Positions 24,094-33,224 of a DNA stretch of 42,422 nt are shown one piece after another. The stretch is from an uncultured Bacilli bacterium (lineage in GTDB: Bacteria; Bacillota_I; Bacilli_A; RF39; UBA660): NCBI GenBank assembly GCA_947629375.1, contig CANRDN010000017.1, positions 1 to 42,422 on the forward strand, written 5' to 3'. The number at the start of each line of letters is the position of its first letter. The first letter of the stretch is position 1. Under the pieces are notes generated by a model that had not been told where the DNA came from, made no database searches, and saw only the letters and a program-made list of their open reading frames with translations. A program made the position numbers and the translations under genes.

Positions 24094-24222
24094 AGCGCCT
24101 GGACCACTTTGGTTGACGAGGATTAATAGCTATCGAAAGATTCGGCGGATGCTATTACGGTAAGTGTGACCGTTATATATACTTAAAAAGCAAAATTAAA
24201 ATTGTAACAAAGGTATATAGAC
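24094..24222 (+). ncRNA. glmS self-cleaving ribozyme/riboswitch
   Basis: GlcN6P-activated ribozyme in the glmS leader. The conserved core is complete: AGCGCC at 24094-24099 with cleavage expected between A24094 and G24095, GGUUGACGAGG, CUAUCGAAAG, UUCGGCGGAUGC, and the CGGU/ACCG helix. A P4-like helix TATATAC (24176-24182)/GTATATA (24213-24219) follows. P1 is very short (ACCA-CUU-UGGU). GlcN6P, the GlmS product, triggers cleavage and lowers glmS mRNA. Confidence 0.95.
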
Positions 24223-24248
24223 ATAATACATTATAGGAGAAAAAAATT

Positions 24249-26027
24249 ATGTGTGGTATCGTTGGATACGTAGGTAAAAAGAACGCCTTAAATGTTCTTA
24301 TCGACGGACTTAAATCACTTGAATATCGTGGTTATGATTCAAGTGGTATAGCATACATTTCAAATGATGAAGTTAATATTATCAAAGAAAAAGGAAAAGT
24401 TAGTGAACTTGAAAAAAAGATTAACTTTAATCAAGATGTAGATTTAGGAATTGCTCACACTAGATGGGCAACTCACGGAGAACCAAGTGTTAAAAATGCT
24501 CATCCTCATACGTGTGAAAAAATAACGCTTGTTCATAATGGAATTATCGAAAATTACGAAGAATTAAAAGAAGAACTAGCAAAAAAATATAATTTTTTAT
24601 CGGATACAGACACTGAAGTTGTGGCAGTTTTATTAAATGAAATTTATAAAGAAAAGAAAGATATTGTCGATTCACTTATCGAATTAAAGAAAAAACTTGT
24701 AGGGTCATACGCTCTTGCAATTCTAGTAAGTGATGAAAAAGATAAGATTTATGCTTTAAGAAAAAATAGTCCTCTTATAGTAGCAAGAAGTACTGATGCC
24801 TCTTTCTTAGCAAGTGATGTACCGGCAATATTAAAATATACAAAAAAATACTCATTACTTTTAGAAAATGAAATTGCTATATTAACCAAAGATAAGATTA
24901 CTTTTTTAAATGATGAAAAAGAAGAAATAACAAAAGAAATAATTACTTTTGAAGGAGAAGAAAACGCTGCTTTAAAAGGTGGCTATGATCACTTTATGTT
25001 AAAAGAAATCTATGAAGAAGAAAATATTGTTAAAAGATTAAGTGAAGAATACTCTTCTTTTGAGAAATTACTTCATAACTTTAAAGATATAAAGAAATAT
25101 AATAAAATAGATATCGTAGCGTGTGGTTCTGCTTACCATATTGGAATTATTGCAAGATACTTAATAGAAGAATATGCTGATATTCCTGTAAATGTAGAAG
25201 TAGCAAGTGAATATCGTTATAAGAAAAACTTTTTAGATAAAAATTCATTAGTTATCTTTATTTCCCAATCAGGAGAAACAGCAGATACTCTTGCTTGCCT
25301 TCGCAAAGTAAAGGAACTTGGTGTAACTACTCTTTCAATTGTCAATGTTGTAGGAAGCTCTATAGCAAGAGAAAGTGATATCGTTATTTACACTAAAGCA
25401 GGACCGGAAATTGCTGTTGCAACTACTAAAGCTTTTGTAGCTCAACTAGTTATTGTTATTCTTCTTACTCTATATTTTGCATATCAAAATAATAAAATGA
25501 CGAAAGAAGAAGTTAGCTCTGTTTTAAAAGATTTACAAAAATTAAATATAAAAGATGTAATAAATAAAGACTATAAAGACATAGCCAAAATTTTAAAAGA
25601 TAAAAATGATATTTTCTTTCTTGGAAGAAACATCGACTATGCAGTAGCACTCGAAGGTTCATTAAAATTAAAAGAGATATCTTACATTCACAGCGAAGCA
25701 TATGCAGCTGGAGAATTAAAGCACGGAACAATATCCCTTATTGAAAATAAAACACCTGTTATTAGTTTACTTACTTGTGATAAGATTATCGAAAAAACAA
25801 TAAGTAATATTAAAGAAGTTAAAGCAAGAGATGCTTATACGATTGCTATTACTACTAAAGCCTATGACTTTATCGATAAGAATATCGTTATTGAAAAAAC
25901 AAACAAATTATTGATGCCTATCTTAGCTGTTATTCCTCTACAATTAATTGCCTATGAAACAGCCAAATTAAAAGGTTGTGACATCGATAAGCCAAGAAAT
26001 CTTGCTAAGTCTGTAACTGTCGAGTAG
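24249..26027 (+). CDS. glmS: Glutamine--fructose-6-phosphate aminotransferase (isomerizing)
   Basis: Makes glucosamine-6-phosphate from fructose-6-phosphate and glutamine, the entry step to peptidoglycan amino sugars, in the cytoplasm. 592 residues. The N-terminal class II glutaminase domain starts MCGIVGYVG, with Cys2 as the nucleophile after Met removal, followed by RWATHGEP and HNGIIENY. Two SIS sugar-isomerase domains follow (FISQSGETADTLA and GRNIDYAVALEGSLKLKEISY). The C terminus DKPRNLAKSVTVE is the family signature. AGGAG precedes the ATG. The upstream ribozyme gives product feedback. Confidence 0.98.
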   Translation: MCGIVGYVGKKNALNVLIDGLKSLEYRGYDSSGIAYISNDEVNIIKEKGKVSELEKKINFNQDVDLGIAHTRWATHGEPSVKNAHPHTCEKITLVHNGIIENYEELKEELAKKYNFLSDTDTEVVAVLLNEIYKEKKDIVDSLIELKKKLVGSYALAILVSDEKDKIYALRKNSPLIVARSTDASFLASDVPAILKYTKKYSLLLENEIAILTKDKITFLNDEKEEITKEIITFEGEENAALKGGYDHFMLKEIYEEENIVKRLSEEYSSFEKLLHNFKDIKKYNKIDIVACGSAYHIGIIARYLIEEYADIPVNVEVASEYRYKKNFLDKNSLVIFISQSGETADTLACLRKVKELGVTTLSIVNVVGSSIARESDIVIYTKAGPEIAVATTKAFVAQLVIVILLTLYFAYQNNKMTKEEVSSVLKDLQKLNIKDVINKDYKDIAKILKDKNDIFFLGRNIDYAVALEGSLKLKEISYIHSEAYAAGELKHGTISLIENKTPVISLLTCDKIIEKTISNIKEVKARDAYTIAITTKAYDFIDKNIVIEKTNKLLMPILAVIPLQLIAYETAKLKGCDIDKPRNLAKSVTVE

Positions 26028-26033
26028 TTCTTT

Positions 26034-26062
26034 TTGACTTTTTGACCATTTTGTGTTATAAT
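26034..26062 (+). promoter_or_regulatory. Near-consensus promoter of the 75-residue gene
   Basis: TTGACT (26034-26039), 17 bp spacer ending in TGTGT, TATAAT (26057-26062). It combines a good -35 with an extended -10, the strongest promoter by eye in the window, yet it serves a small unknown gene right after glmS. Confidence 0.85.
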
Positions 26063-26091
26063 TACTAAACAATGTTGATGGGGGTTTAAAA

Positions 26092-26319
26092 ATGGAAAAG
26101 AAAGTTATCGAATATATGATGGCTAAAGGATTTAATGACAGTACAATTAATTATATTTTATCTAGAGAACAACTAAAACTTGAGTTAGCTGGATTAATTG
26201 CTGAATACGAAAAAAAAGTTGCTAAAGAAGGTTTAGTTGGAAGAGAAGCATATGATTATTTTGTATCATATCAAACAAGTCAAAGAATCTTAGAGCAACA
26301 TAAATTAGCAATGAAATAA
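26092..26319 (+). CDS. Small conserved-looking hypothetical protein, 75 residues
   Basis: A soluble helical protein, MEKKVIEYMMAKGFNDSTI..., with alternating charged and hydrophobic positions. It has no signal peptide and no known motif that I recognise. GGGGGT lies before the ATG. It is transcribed from its own near-consensus promoter and closed by its own hairpin terminator, so it is a highly expressed single-gene unit between glmS and dnaI. A stable three-helix bundle is plausible. Confidence 0.75.
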   Translation: MEKKVIEYMMAKGFNDSTINYILSREQLKLELAGLIAEYEKKVAKEGLVGREAYDYFVSYQTSQRILEQHKLAMK

Positions 26320-26344
26320 GAGCAAAACACTTGCTCTTTTTTCT
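26318..26344 (+). terminator. Terminator after the 75-residue gene
   Basis: AAGAGCAA (26318-26325) and TTGCTCTT (26331-26338) form an 8-bp stem with a 5-base loop, followed by T-rich sequence on the + strand. It lies between convergent genes. Confidence 0.85.
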
Positions 26345-26345
26345 T

Positions 26346-27224
26346 TTACTTTCTTCTATCCTCACCGATTAACTCTACTGGTGTAGAAACTTGTTTTATT
26401 CTTTCCATAATTCTTCTTGCTTTTAATTGATCACCATTTACGATAAAATGTTTTTCAAGTTCTTTTATCGAATAATTAGAAGTGAAAAATGTTGGTAATT
26501 CTTGATCCATTCGGTACTGTAATATTGGTTCAATTACTTCATCCCTTGCCCACTCTGTCAAGTATTCAGCACCTATATCATCCAAAAGAAGAAGTGGTGT
26601 ATTCATAAGTTCATAGAATCTTTCACTGTAGTCAGTGTCAAAGGAATCTTTAATTGATCTTAATAACTCTGGTACGTGAACTATTACACTTCTTACATCT
26701 TTTTTGGCTAAATCATTAAATAAGGCTGCTATAAGGTAAGACTTACCACATCCAAAATTACCATATAGATAGATTCCTTTAGGTCTTTCATCTGCTAAGA
26801 ATGAATCTTTAAATTTTTTCATCATCTTTAAAACTTCTTTACGAGAATTATCATCATTATAGACATTGGCAATCGATGCCTCTCTAAGTTTTAAAGGAAC
26901 ACTATAATATGTAACGTTCTTTTGATAGTTATATTTAGTTTTATATTTGCATTCCACATAAGAAAAGTTTATTCCTTCATCATTTTTGAAAGCCTTAAAT
27001 AAATTACCATTAATTTCATTTTTACACTCATTAAGTCCACTGCAGTTACTACAATTTTCAAACTCTTTAGCTGCAGACTTTAAAGTAGATGTATACCTCA
27101 TTAAAGTTTCTTCTGGAAGTTCTAAACTCTTACAAATTTTACAAAAATATTTATTTTCTAAAGCTTTATGAAACTTTGCTTTTAAATCGATAGTATTTGT
27201 ATTCTTAAAAGTCATCTTATCCAT
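26346..27224 (-). CDS. dnaI: Primosomal protein DnaI (helicase loader)
   Basis: An AAA+ ATPase that loads the replicative helicase DnaC/DnaB at origins and restart sites. 292 residues from the ATG at 27224 (GGTGAT upstream). The N-terminal region carries a Cys cluster (C58, C61, C67, C92) fitting the zinc-binding helicase-interaction domain of DnaI, with C28 and C31 in addition. The ATPase has Walker A GNFGCGKS (155-162) and Walker B LLLLDDIGAE. The usual partner dnaB is not adjacent. It has its own extended -10 promoter. Confidence 0.93.
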   Translation of the reverse strand: MDKMTFKNTNTIDLKAKFHKALENKYFCKICKSLELPEETLMRYTSTLKSAAKEFENCSNCSGLNECKNEINGNLFKAFKNDEGINFSYVECKYKTKYNYQKNVTYYSVPLKLREASIANVYNDDNSRKEVLKMMKKFKDSFLADERPKGIYLYGNFGCGKSYLIAALFNDLAKKDVRSVIVHVPELLRSIKDSFDTDYSERFYELMNTPLLLLDDIGAEYLTEWARDEVIEPILQYRMDQELPTFFTSNYSIKELEKHFIVNGDQLKARRIMERIKQVSTPVELIGEDRRK

Positions 27225-27244
27225 AATATCACCAACTAAGATTA

Positions 27245-27274
27245 TTATAACACGCATAATATCTTTTAGTAAAT
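27245..27274 (-). promoter_or_regulatory. dnaI promoter
   Basis: Minus strand TTTACT (27274-27269), 18 bp spacer ending in CGTGT, TATAAT (27250-27245). Confidence 0.65.
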
Positions 27275-27285
27275 TAAAGTAAAGT

Positions 27286-27308
27286 AAAAAAGTACCCAAA
27301 AGGTACTC
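27286..27308 (-). terminator. Terminator of the pilC-prepilin peptidase pair
   Basis: Arms AGTACC (27308-27303 on the minus strand) and GGTACT (27297-27292), five-base loop, then six T (27291-27286). Confidence 0.85.
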
Positions 27309-27314
27309 TACTAT

Positions 27315-28121
27315 TTAAGATAAAACTTTAAAGAAAATTAAAAAGTCAAAAGATGTTAAAAACATTATTAAAGTTGCAATAAGTATAAATGGTCCAAAAG
27401 GAATTAATCTCTCCTTTTTAGAAAAATAACTTAATAATGCAAAGGGAGATGCAATTAAACTTGATAAAAAGATTACAAAGAAACCATTCAATAAAGTTAT
27501 GTAACTAGATACATTTAAAAGACTAAGTGGTTTGATTACATTTAATACTGCACCTACAAAAAACATCAATTTAACATCTCCACCACCAAGTGCTTCTTCC
27601 TTCATTATCACGCTTCCTAAGTACATTATGAAATACATAACAAGGAATAAAATAACTCCAAAGACACAAGATGATAAAGCGTATTCCCATCCGTTAAGTA
27701 TAAGCTCTACAACAACACACAAAATAGAAAAAGTAAATGTTACTTCATCAGGTATAATCAAATAACTAAAATCACTTACTATTACTATTACTAAAAAAGA
27801 AACTGTAAGTATTGAGATTATAAATTCTAAAGAGAAACCAAAAACTAAGTATGATACTAAAAATAAAATTCCTGTCGTAAGTTCTATAAATGGATAAAAA
27901 AGAGAAATTTTACATTTACATTTTCGGCATTTTCCTCCTTGAATTAAAAAAGAAAAAACCGGTATTAATTCATACCATTTTAATTCGTGATTACACTTTG
28001 GGCAAAAAGAACCCGGTTTAACAATGGATAAGTTGTTAGGAACTCTATAACCTACTACATTATAGAAAGAACCTAACATTAATCCATAAATAAATACAAT
28101 AGTTGCAAATAATATTTCCAT
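27315..28121 (-). CDS. Prepilin peptidase (A24 family, ComC/PilD type)
   Basis: A polytopic membrane aspartyl protease that cleaves and N-methylates type IV pilin-like proteins. 268 residues with the N-terminal signature LMLGSFYNVVGYRVP, two CxxC pairs (CPKC and CRKC, the zinc-binding cytoplasmic domain), and both catalytic aspartates: one in SDFSYLIIPDE and one in GGGDVKLM. About seven membrane helices are visible. The ATG at 28121 is preceded by GGGTG; the frame extends to a GTG four codons earlier. It is 19 bases after pilC, with a terminator after it. No pilin or ATPase gene is adjacent. Confidence 0.95.
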   Translation of the reverse strand: MEILFATIVFIYGLMLGSFYNVVGYRVPNNLSIVKPGSFCPKCNHELKWYELIPVFSFLIQGGKCRKCKCKISLFYPFIELTTGILFLVSYLVFGFSLEFIISILTVSFLVIVIVSDFSYLIIPDEVTFTFSILCVVVELILNGWEYALSSCVFGVILFLVMYFIMYLGSVIMKEEALGGGDVKLMFFVGAVLNVIKPLSLLNVSSYITLLNGFFVIFLSSLIASPFALLSYFSKKERLIPFGPFILIATLIMFLTSFDFLIFFKVLS

Positions 28122-28140
28122 ACCAAACACCCATTAATTA

Positions 28141-29733
28141 TTATAATTGTCCATATAAATCGAACATCGGCATAATGATAGACATAATGATAAATCCAAC
28201 TCCACCTGCTAATACAACGATAACAGCTGGTTCAATTAAACTCTTCATTGCTGTAACAGAGTTGTTATGTAACTCTTGGAAGTGTTCAGCAACTTTTTCC
28301 ATCATAAGACCAAGTTGTCCTGTGGATTCACCAGTAACAAGCATTTCATAGGCAACTACTGGGAATGCCCACTCACCTTTAAATGAATCACTTATTTTAC
28401 CACCTTTACTTAGGTTAACTAAAGTTCTATTAATTATTTCTTTATAAACTTCGTTATTTGATAGTTTAGAAAGAATTTCCATACTATCTGTAATAAATAC
28501 ATTGTGGTTTAAAAGTGATGCGAATGTTCTAGTAAGAGTTGAAACTTCGTTATATATAATCATATTACCAAATACCGGCATATGCATATAGAACGTTTGC
28601 ATTGATTTTTTAAACGATTTAACATTATTAAATAACCATCTATATAATAATATTAATGCAACAAGTCCAAGAATCAATTTCCACCAGTTTGCTCCTAAGA
28701 AGTCACTTGCTGCAATAACGAATTTAGTGATTGCAGGAAGTTCAGCACCATTTTGTGAGAACATTCCAACAAATTGTGGAACAACATAGATGATAACGAA
28801 AGCAAGAGCTGCTATTGTTGCTGTTAAGATAACTGCGGGGTATATCATTGCTGATTTCATTGCTTTTCTTGATTTTTCAATTTCAGTATAATACTCTGAC
28901 ATTTCATCTAGTGTACTAGCAAGGTCTCCTGTCATTTCAGAAGTCTTAACCATATTTACCAACAATGTTGGGAAAGCTTTACCTTGTTTTTCAAGAGCTA
29001 CTGAGAATTTTTCACCAAGAACAAGTTCATAAACAACTTTATTTAAAACTTTTTTCTCAGCAGCATTACTTGACTGTTTTGCCAAGATTCTTACGGCGTT
29101 TATAAGTGGGATTCCTGCTTTAATATACGTTGATAACTGTGTCAACATAAAAGCAAGGCTTCCATTTTTTATTTTAGAGTTAAAGTTGATATCGATATCG
29201 AACTTTCCTCTTTCTTTTATTTCAACAACTTCATATCCTTCATTTTGTAAGAAAACTCTAACATCCGTAGCAGTTGGAGCTTCAAATGTATTACTAACAA
29301 TTTTACCACGAGAATCTTTAACTTTATAACGATAAGAAATCATCTTCTTATTCATATCTCGTTGTACTCTTATCTTGTCGTCCTTATCAGATTGATCGAT
29401 GTAATCTTTACTATCATCTTGAACTTTATCAAGTTCTTTTTCTAGTTCTTCACCAGAAGATTTTTGTACTTGGAAGGCAGAAGTGTCGTTTTTTACTACT
29501 CCAGATACAAATGACAATCCGTGGAAAGCTTTAGTTATAAAATTTGTAAGTTTTGAAAAGAATTTACCTAATATACCAGTTAAACCTTTGTTTTTATTAT
29601 TAGGTATCTCTGTTTCTACTTTTTTAACTTCTTCAGTATTTTGGTTTTGCTGTGTTTCATTTGGTGTAGCAGTTTGTGCTTGTGTTTGCTGTGTTTGTGC
29701 TGTGTTTTGCGCTGCATTATTACTGTTATCCAT
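28141..29733 (-). CDS. Type II secretion / type IV pilus inner-membrane protein PilC (GspF family)
   Basis: The inner-membrane platform protein for assembling type IV pilus-like fibres. 530 residues: a Gln/Thr/Asn-rich low-complexity N terminus (about 1-40), then a basic and acidic linker, an N-terminal unit with YRYKVKDSRGKIVSN..., and two GspF domains (LSTYIKAGIPLINAVRIL...VKTSEMTGDLASTLDEMS and FASLLNHNVFITDSMEIL...VTGESTGQLGLMMEKVA), with three membrane helices. GGGAGGG precedes the ATG at 29733. It sits upstream of prepilin peptidase but without a PilB ATPase or pilins nearby. The long low-complexity N terminus is unusual. Confidence 0.93.
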   Translation of the reverse strand: MDNSNNAAQNTAQTQQTQAQTATPNETQQNQNTEEVKKVETEIPNNKNKGLTGILGKFFSKLTNFITKAFHGLSFVSGVVKNDTSAFQVQKSSGEELEKELDKVQDDSKDYIDQSDKDDKIRVQRDMNKKMISYRYKVKDSRGKIVSNTFEAPTATDVRVFLQNEGYEVVEIKERGKFDIDINFNSKIKNGSLAFMLTQLSTYIKAGIPLINAVRILAKQSSNAAEKKVLNKVVYELVLGEKFSVALEKQGKAFPTLLVNMVKTSEMTGDLASTLDEMSEYYTEIEKSRKAMKSAMIYPAVILTATIAALAFVIIYVVPQFVGMFSQNGAELPAITKFVIAASDFLGANWWKLILGLVALILLYRWLFNNVKSFKKSMQTFYMHMPVFGNMIIYNEVSTLTRTFASLLNHNVFITDSMEILSKLSNNEVYKEIINRTLVNLSKGGKISDSFKGEWAFPVVAYEMLVTGESTGQLGLMMEKVAEHFQELHNNSVTAMKSLIEPAVIVVLAGGVGFIIMSIIMPMFDLYGQL

Positions 29734-29841
29734 CGCTTTCACCCTCCCAACCTATTCTATAAATAAGTATAGCACAACTTTTTTTTTATTTAAACTTTTT
29801 TTTACTTAAAACATATAATAATTATGAAAAGAGGTAAAATT

Positions 29842-30141
29842 ATGTTTAATAGCAGTTATTATCCTTACAATAATTATAATAATTTAAATGCGGTATCAAA
29901 AATTAGAAGAGTAAATTGGGGTTCGTTTTTAGATGGTGCTCAAAAGACTTTAGGCGTTATAAATCAAGCAATTCCCCTATTCTATCAGATTAAACCACTG
30001 TATGAAAATGCTAAAACTGCCTTTAAGGTTGTCAGTGCAATAAAAGAAGATGACAAAAGTACCAAAAAAGTTAAAGAAACTAAAACAGAAAAAAAAGTTG
30101 AACCAGTAGCTACTTCTAATAGTCCAACTTATTTTCTTTAA
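29842..30141 (+). CDS. YqfQ/VrrA-like small protein
   Basis: 99 residues: an Asn/Tyr-rich N terminus (MFNSSYYPYNNYNNLN), then NWGSFLDGAQKTLGVINQAIPLFYQIKPLYENAKTAFKV, which resembles the central segment of Bacillus YqfQ/VrrA proteins (from memory), and a Lys/Glu-rich tail. No signal peptide. Function is unknown in the family. AGAGGT precedes the ATG at 29842. Its TAA overlaps the stop codon of the convergent addA (shared bases at 30138-30141), and no hairpin terminator is visible between them. Confidence 0.55.
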   Translation: MFNSSYYPYNNYNNLNAVSKIRRVNWGSFLDGAQKTLGVINQAIPLFYQIKPLYENAKTAFKVVSAIKEDDKSTKKVKETKTEKKVEPVATSNSPTYFL

Positions 30142-33100
30142 GATAATTTTTTCAAAGTACCATTTATTATAGAAAATAGATATATGTCTATTTTTTTATT
30201 CGTCTTTGAAAGAATATAATCTTTATAACTATTTAATTGTTTTATATAGTTTTCATCTTCGACATTCTTTAATTTGTAATCGATAATACTTATTTTATCA
30301 GAATATTCTATAATTAAATCAATTATTCCATTGTAGAAGGTGTCATCTTTCTTGTATCTAAACTCATATTCTTTATAGATGTTTATCGCTTTATCTACAT
30401 TGATTTCTTCAATGAACTTTTTAATTTTTTCAATGTAGAATTTATCTATTCCTAGATTATCATACTTTGGATTTTTAAAATCTAAAAGTTCTAATACTTC
30501 GTGTACTTTAGTACCAAACTTCATCTTTTCTTTAACATCTTTATCAAGTAAACTATGTGTCTCTTTAGATATTTTTTCTTTATGTATTTCACTATTTTTA
30601 ATGTCTACTTGGAATGTATTTATAACATTATTAGAAGGTGCAATCGCATCTTTGTAATTAATCTTTTTAATCAAATTATAGTCCTTTGTAAGATTTAAAG
30701 AATTAATATCGAGAGCCTTTATATATGGTGTAAGACTATCTTGAACATAATATAAGAAATCAAGGAAGGATCTTGCATCTTTCAAAGAGATAACTTTACC
30801 TTCTTGCATACTTGTTACAATAATAAACTTTTCCCTAGGTCTAGTAAGTGCGACATAGAATAACCTTACTTTTTCACTAATTTCCTCTCTGTAATATAAA
30901 TCCTTTACCAAATCTTTAACGAAAGTCTTACCGATTCCTTCTTTAAAGTACGGAGATATTATTCCATATTTATTATTATACATAAACTTTTCGTTCAATT
31001 CTCTTAGATTAAATTTAGAATGCATCGAAGCAAAATAACATATTGGATACTCCAATCCTTTAGAACCATGAATGGTCATAAGTGTTACACTGTTAGGAAT
31101 TAAATCCAAGTCTTTTATTTCTATTTTGTCTTCTTTTTCAATAAGTTCATTTAGATAGTTATAGGCATCTATAATATCGTAAGATAAAGATGATAAAGTA
31201 TCAAAGATATTAATAATTGATGTTATTCTATTGACTCTATTTTTAACATCACCAAGTAGAATCACTTTATTATAGAAATCAAACTTATCGATTATCATAT
31301 AAATTATTTCTTTTAGAGATAAAGAGTTTATATTTTCAACTATTTCATCAATTTTTTCTAAAAGACTAGATGTGTAATCGTTAGATGAGACTATATCAAA
31401 TATTTGTTGATCGCTATATTCAAACAAATTACTTCTAGCAATAGATACAAAAGCATATTTAAACTCGATATCGTAGTTATTATCTTTTCTACCTATAAGT
31501 AATTTTAAAATGTTTTTGATAAGTACGATTTCTATTTCTTCTGTTAAATTTGTTGTCGTATATTTAGAAAGTGGAACGTTAAAATACTGGAATATCTTTT
31601 TATATAAATCAAAGTTTGTGCTTTTATCAAGTAATATTGCAAAATCTTTATAAGTTATATCTCTTAATGTTTTTAAATCTTTATCATAAACTTGGTATTT
31701 ATTTTCTACTTTATTTTTTATATCTTTTGCTATAAAAAAGATTTCTATTTCTTCTTTAGTGAAGCCACAGTTTTTATCGTACTCGTAGTTATAAAGTTCA
31801 AAGTCATTCGAATAATTAGTTTTACCTTCTTCTAAATAATCATTGTTTCCAAAAAGCATCTTGTGAGATTCTTTGTAGTCAGCATCCCCTATTTCACTAG
31901 ACATAATAATTGAAAAGATTAAGTTAATATTATCTATTACTTCACTTCTCGATCTAAAGTTTTTAGTTAAATCTATTTTAAAGCCACCATTATTTTTACT
32001 ATAGTTTTCATATTTTTCTTTAAATAAGAAAGGATTAGCATTTCTAAAACGATAGATAGACTGTTTAATATCACCGACCATATAGACGTTGTTATTCTCG
32101 ATTAAAGATACAAACATATCTTGTAAATCAGAAGTATCTTGATACTCATCAATCATAATTTCATTAAAACTATTTCTAAGTTCTAAAGCGACGTTTTTAT
32201 TTTCTTTTAAAATTTTAATAGCAAGCTTTTCAATATCAACAAATTCATAGATATTTAGATTCTTTTTAAAGTTGTAAATTTTCTCATCGAGTTCTTTAAT
32301 TATATCGATAATAACTGTAACGTAGTCCTTAGTAGATGAAAGTGTATCAATAAGTTCTTTACTGTCTTCGAAGCGAGCTAGAGAAGAAATGTTTTCAATT
32401 TCTTTTTTTATTTTTTCTTTAAGAGTTTTTGTTTCTTCTTCACTATTTTTTGGAAGTCTAGGCATTTTTACTTCACAATTTATTTTATATTCATCATAAG
32501 TTTTACTATTTAAAAGCGGCGTTAAAGATAATTCTAAATCTTCTAGGAAAGTGCTGTCAGCATAACTAGATAACTCTATCAATAAGTCATTGATGTTTTT
32601 GACTTTCTTTTCCAAAAGATTTAAATATTCTTTTTCAAATAAAGATATATTTGAGTTACCGTAATAGGATTCAATATAATTATCTAAATAATCTTTTTTA
32701 TCATATTTTAATTCAAGTTTATCGAAAATATCTAAGATATATTCTTTTATATCGTCATCTTTTTTTACTGTGAAGTCTCCGATTAGTTTAAGAAAGCGAG
32801 GATTTTCTTCCTTATAAAGTCTTTCAAAGATATCATCTAATGTTTTTCTTTTTTCAAGAAGAATAGTAGAACTGTCGGCAACTGCTACACTCTTTGAAAT
32901 GTTTAAAAGATAACTATATTTTTTTACCATCGATAATGCAAAAGAATCAAATGTTGTTATATAAGCACTATCGATATAATCTAGTTGGTTAATTATACTT
33001 TGGTCTTCAGTTATTTTTTTTCTTATTCTATCTTTCATTTCAAAAGCTGCTTTATTAGTAAATGTAAGAATTAGTAAATTATCGATATTTACTCCACTTC

Positions 33101-33224
33101 TAAGTTTTCTTATAACTCGCTCGGATAATACTGCTGTTTTACCACTTCCAGCACCTGCTGAAACAATAATGTTACATCCTTCTTTATCGATAGCAAGTTG
33201 TTGTTCTTCAGTCCATTTAGGCAT
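30138..33224 (-). CDS. addA: ATP-dependent helicase/nuclease subunit A (AddA/RexA)
   Basis: UvrD-like helicase plus nuclease subunit of the AddAB double-strand-break resection enzyme. 1028 residues, shorter than the about 1230 of Bacillus AddA. Walker A AGAGSGKT (23-30), IMIDEYQDTSDLQ (motif II), LTKNFRSRSEV, TIHGSKGLEYPI (motif V) and FYVALTRPREKFI (motif VI) are present. The C-terminal nuclease carries FYNGIIDLIIEYSD...SIIDYKL, the PD-(D/E)XK catalytic set. The start ATG at 33224 overlaps the addB end by 8 bases, with AAGGTG inside addB, so the two are translationally coupled. Confidence 0.95.
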   Translation of the reverse strand: MPKWTEEQQLAIDKEGCNIIVSAGAGSGKTAVLSERVIRKLRSGVNIDNLLILTFTNKAAFEMKDRIRKKITEDQSIINQLDYIDSAYITTFDSFALSMVKKYSYLLNISKSVAVADSSTILLEKRKTLDDIFERLYKEENPRFLKLIGDFTVKKDDDIKEYILDIFDKLELKYDKKDYLDNYIESYYGNSNISLFEKEYLNLLEKKVKNINDLLIELSSYADSTFLEDLELSLTPLLNSKTYDEYKINCEVKMPRLPKNSEEETKTLKEKIKKEIENISSLARFEDSKELIDTLSSTKDYVTVIIDIIKELDEKIYNFKKNLNIYEFVDIEKLAIKILKENKNVALELRNSFNEIMIDEYQDTSDLQDMFVSLIENNNVYMVGDIKQSIYRFRNANPFLFKEKYENYSKNNGGFKIDLTKNFRSRSEVIDNINLIFSIIMSSEIGDADYKESHKMLFGNNDYLEEGKTNYSNDFELYNYEYDKNCGFTKEEIEIFFIAKDIKNKVENKYQVYDKDLKTLRDITYKDFAILLDKSTNFDLYKKIFQYFNVPLSKYTTTNLTEEIEIVLIKNILKLLIGRKDNNYDIEFKYAFVSIARSNLFEYSDQQIFDIVSSNDYTSSLLEKIDEIVENINSLSLKEIIYMIIDKFDFYNKVILLGDVKNRVNRITSIINIFDTLSSLSYDIIDAYNYLNELIEKEDKIEIKDLDLIPNSVTLMTIHGSKGLEYPICYFASMHSKFNLRELNEKFMYNNKYGIISPYFKEGIGKTFVKDLVKDLYYREEISEKVRLFYVALTRPREKFIIVTSMQEGKVISLKDARSFLDFLYYVQDSLTPYIKALDINSLNLTKDYNLIKKINYKDAIAPSNNVINTFQVDIKNSEIHKEKISKETHSLLDKDVKEKMKFGTKVHEVLELLDFKNPKYDNLGIDKFYIEKIKKFIEEINVDKAINIYKEYEFRYKKDDTFYNGIIDLIIEYSDKISIIDYKLKNVEDENYIKQLNSYKDYILSKTNKKIDIYLFSIINGTLKKLS

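Noticed and set aside
29483-29809. Rightward Cys/Val-rich frame opposite the pilC N terminus
   Set aside because: It is produced by the Gln/Thr-rich repeats of pilC read on the other strand.
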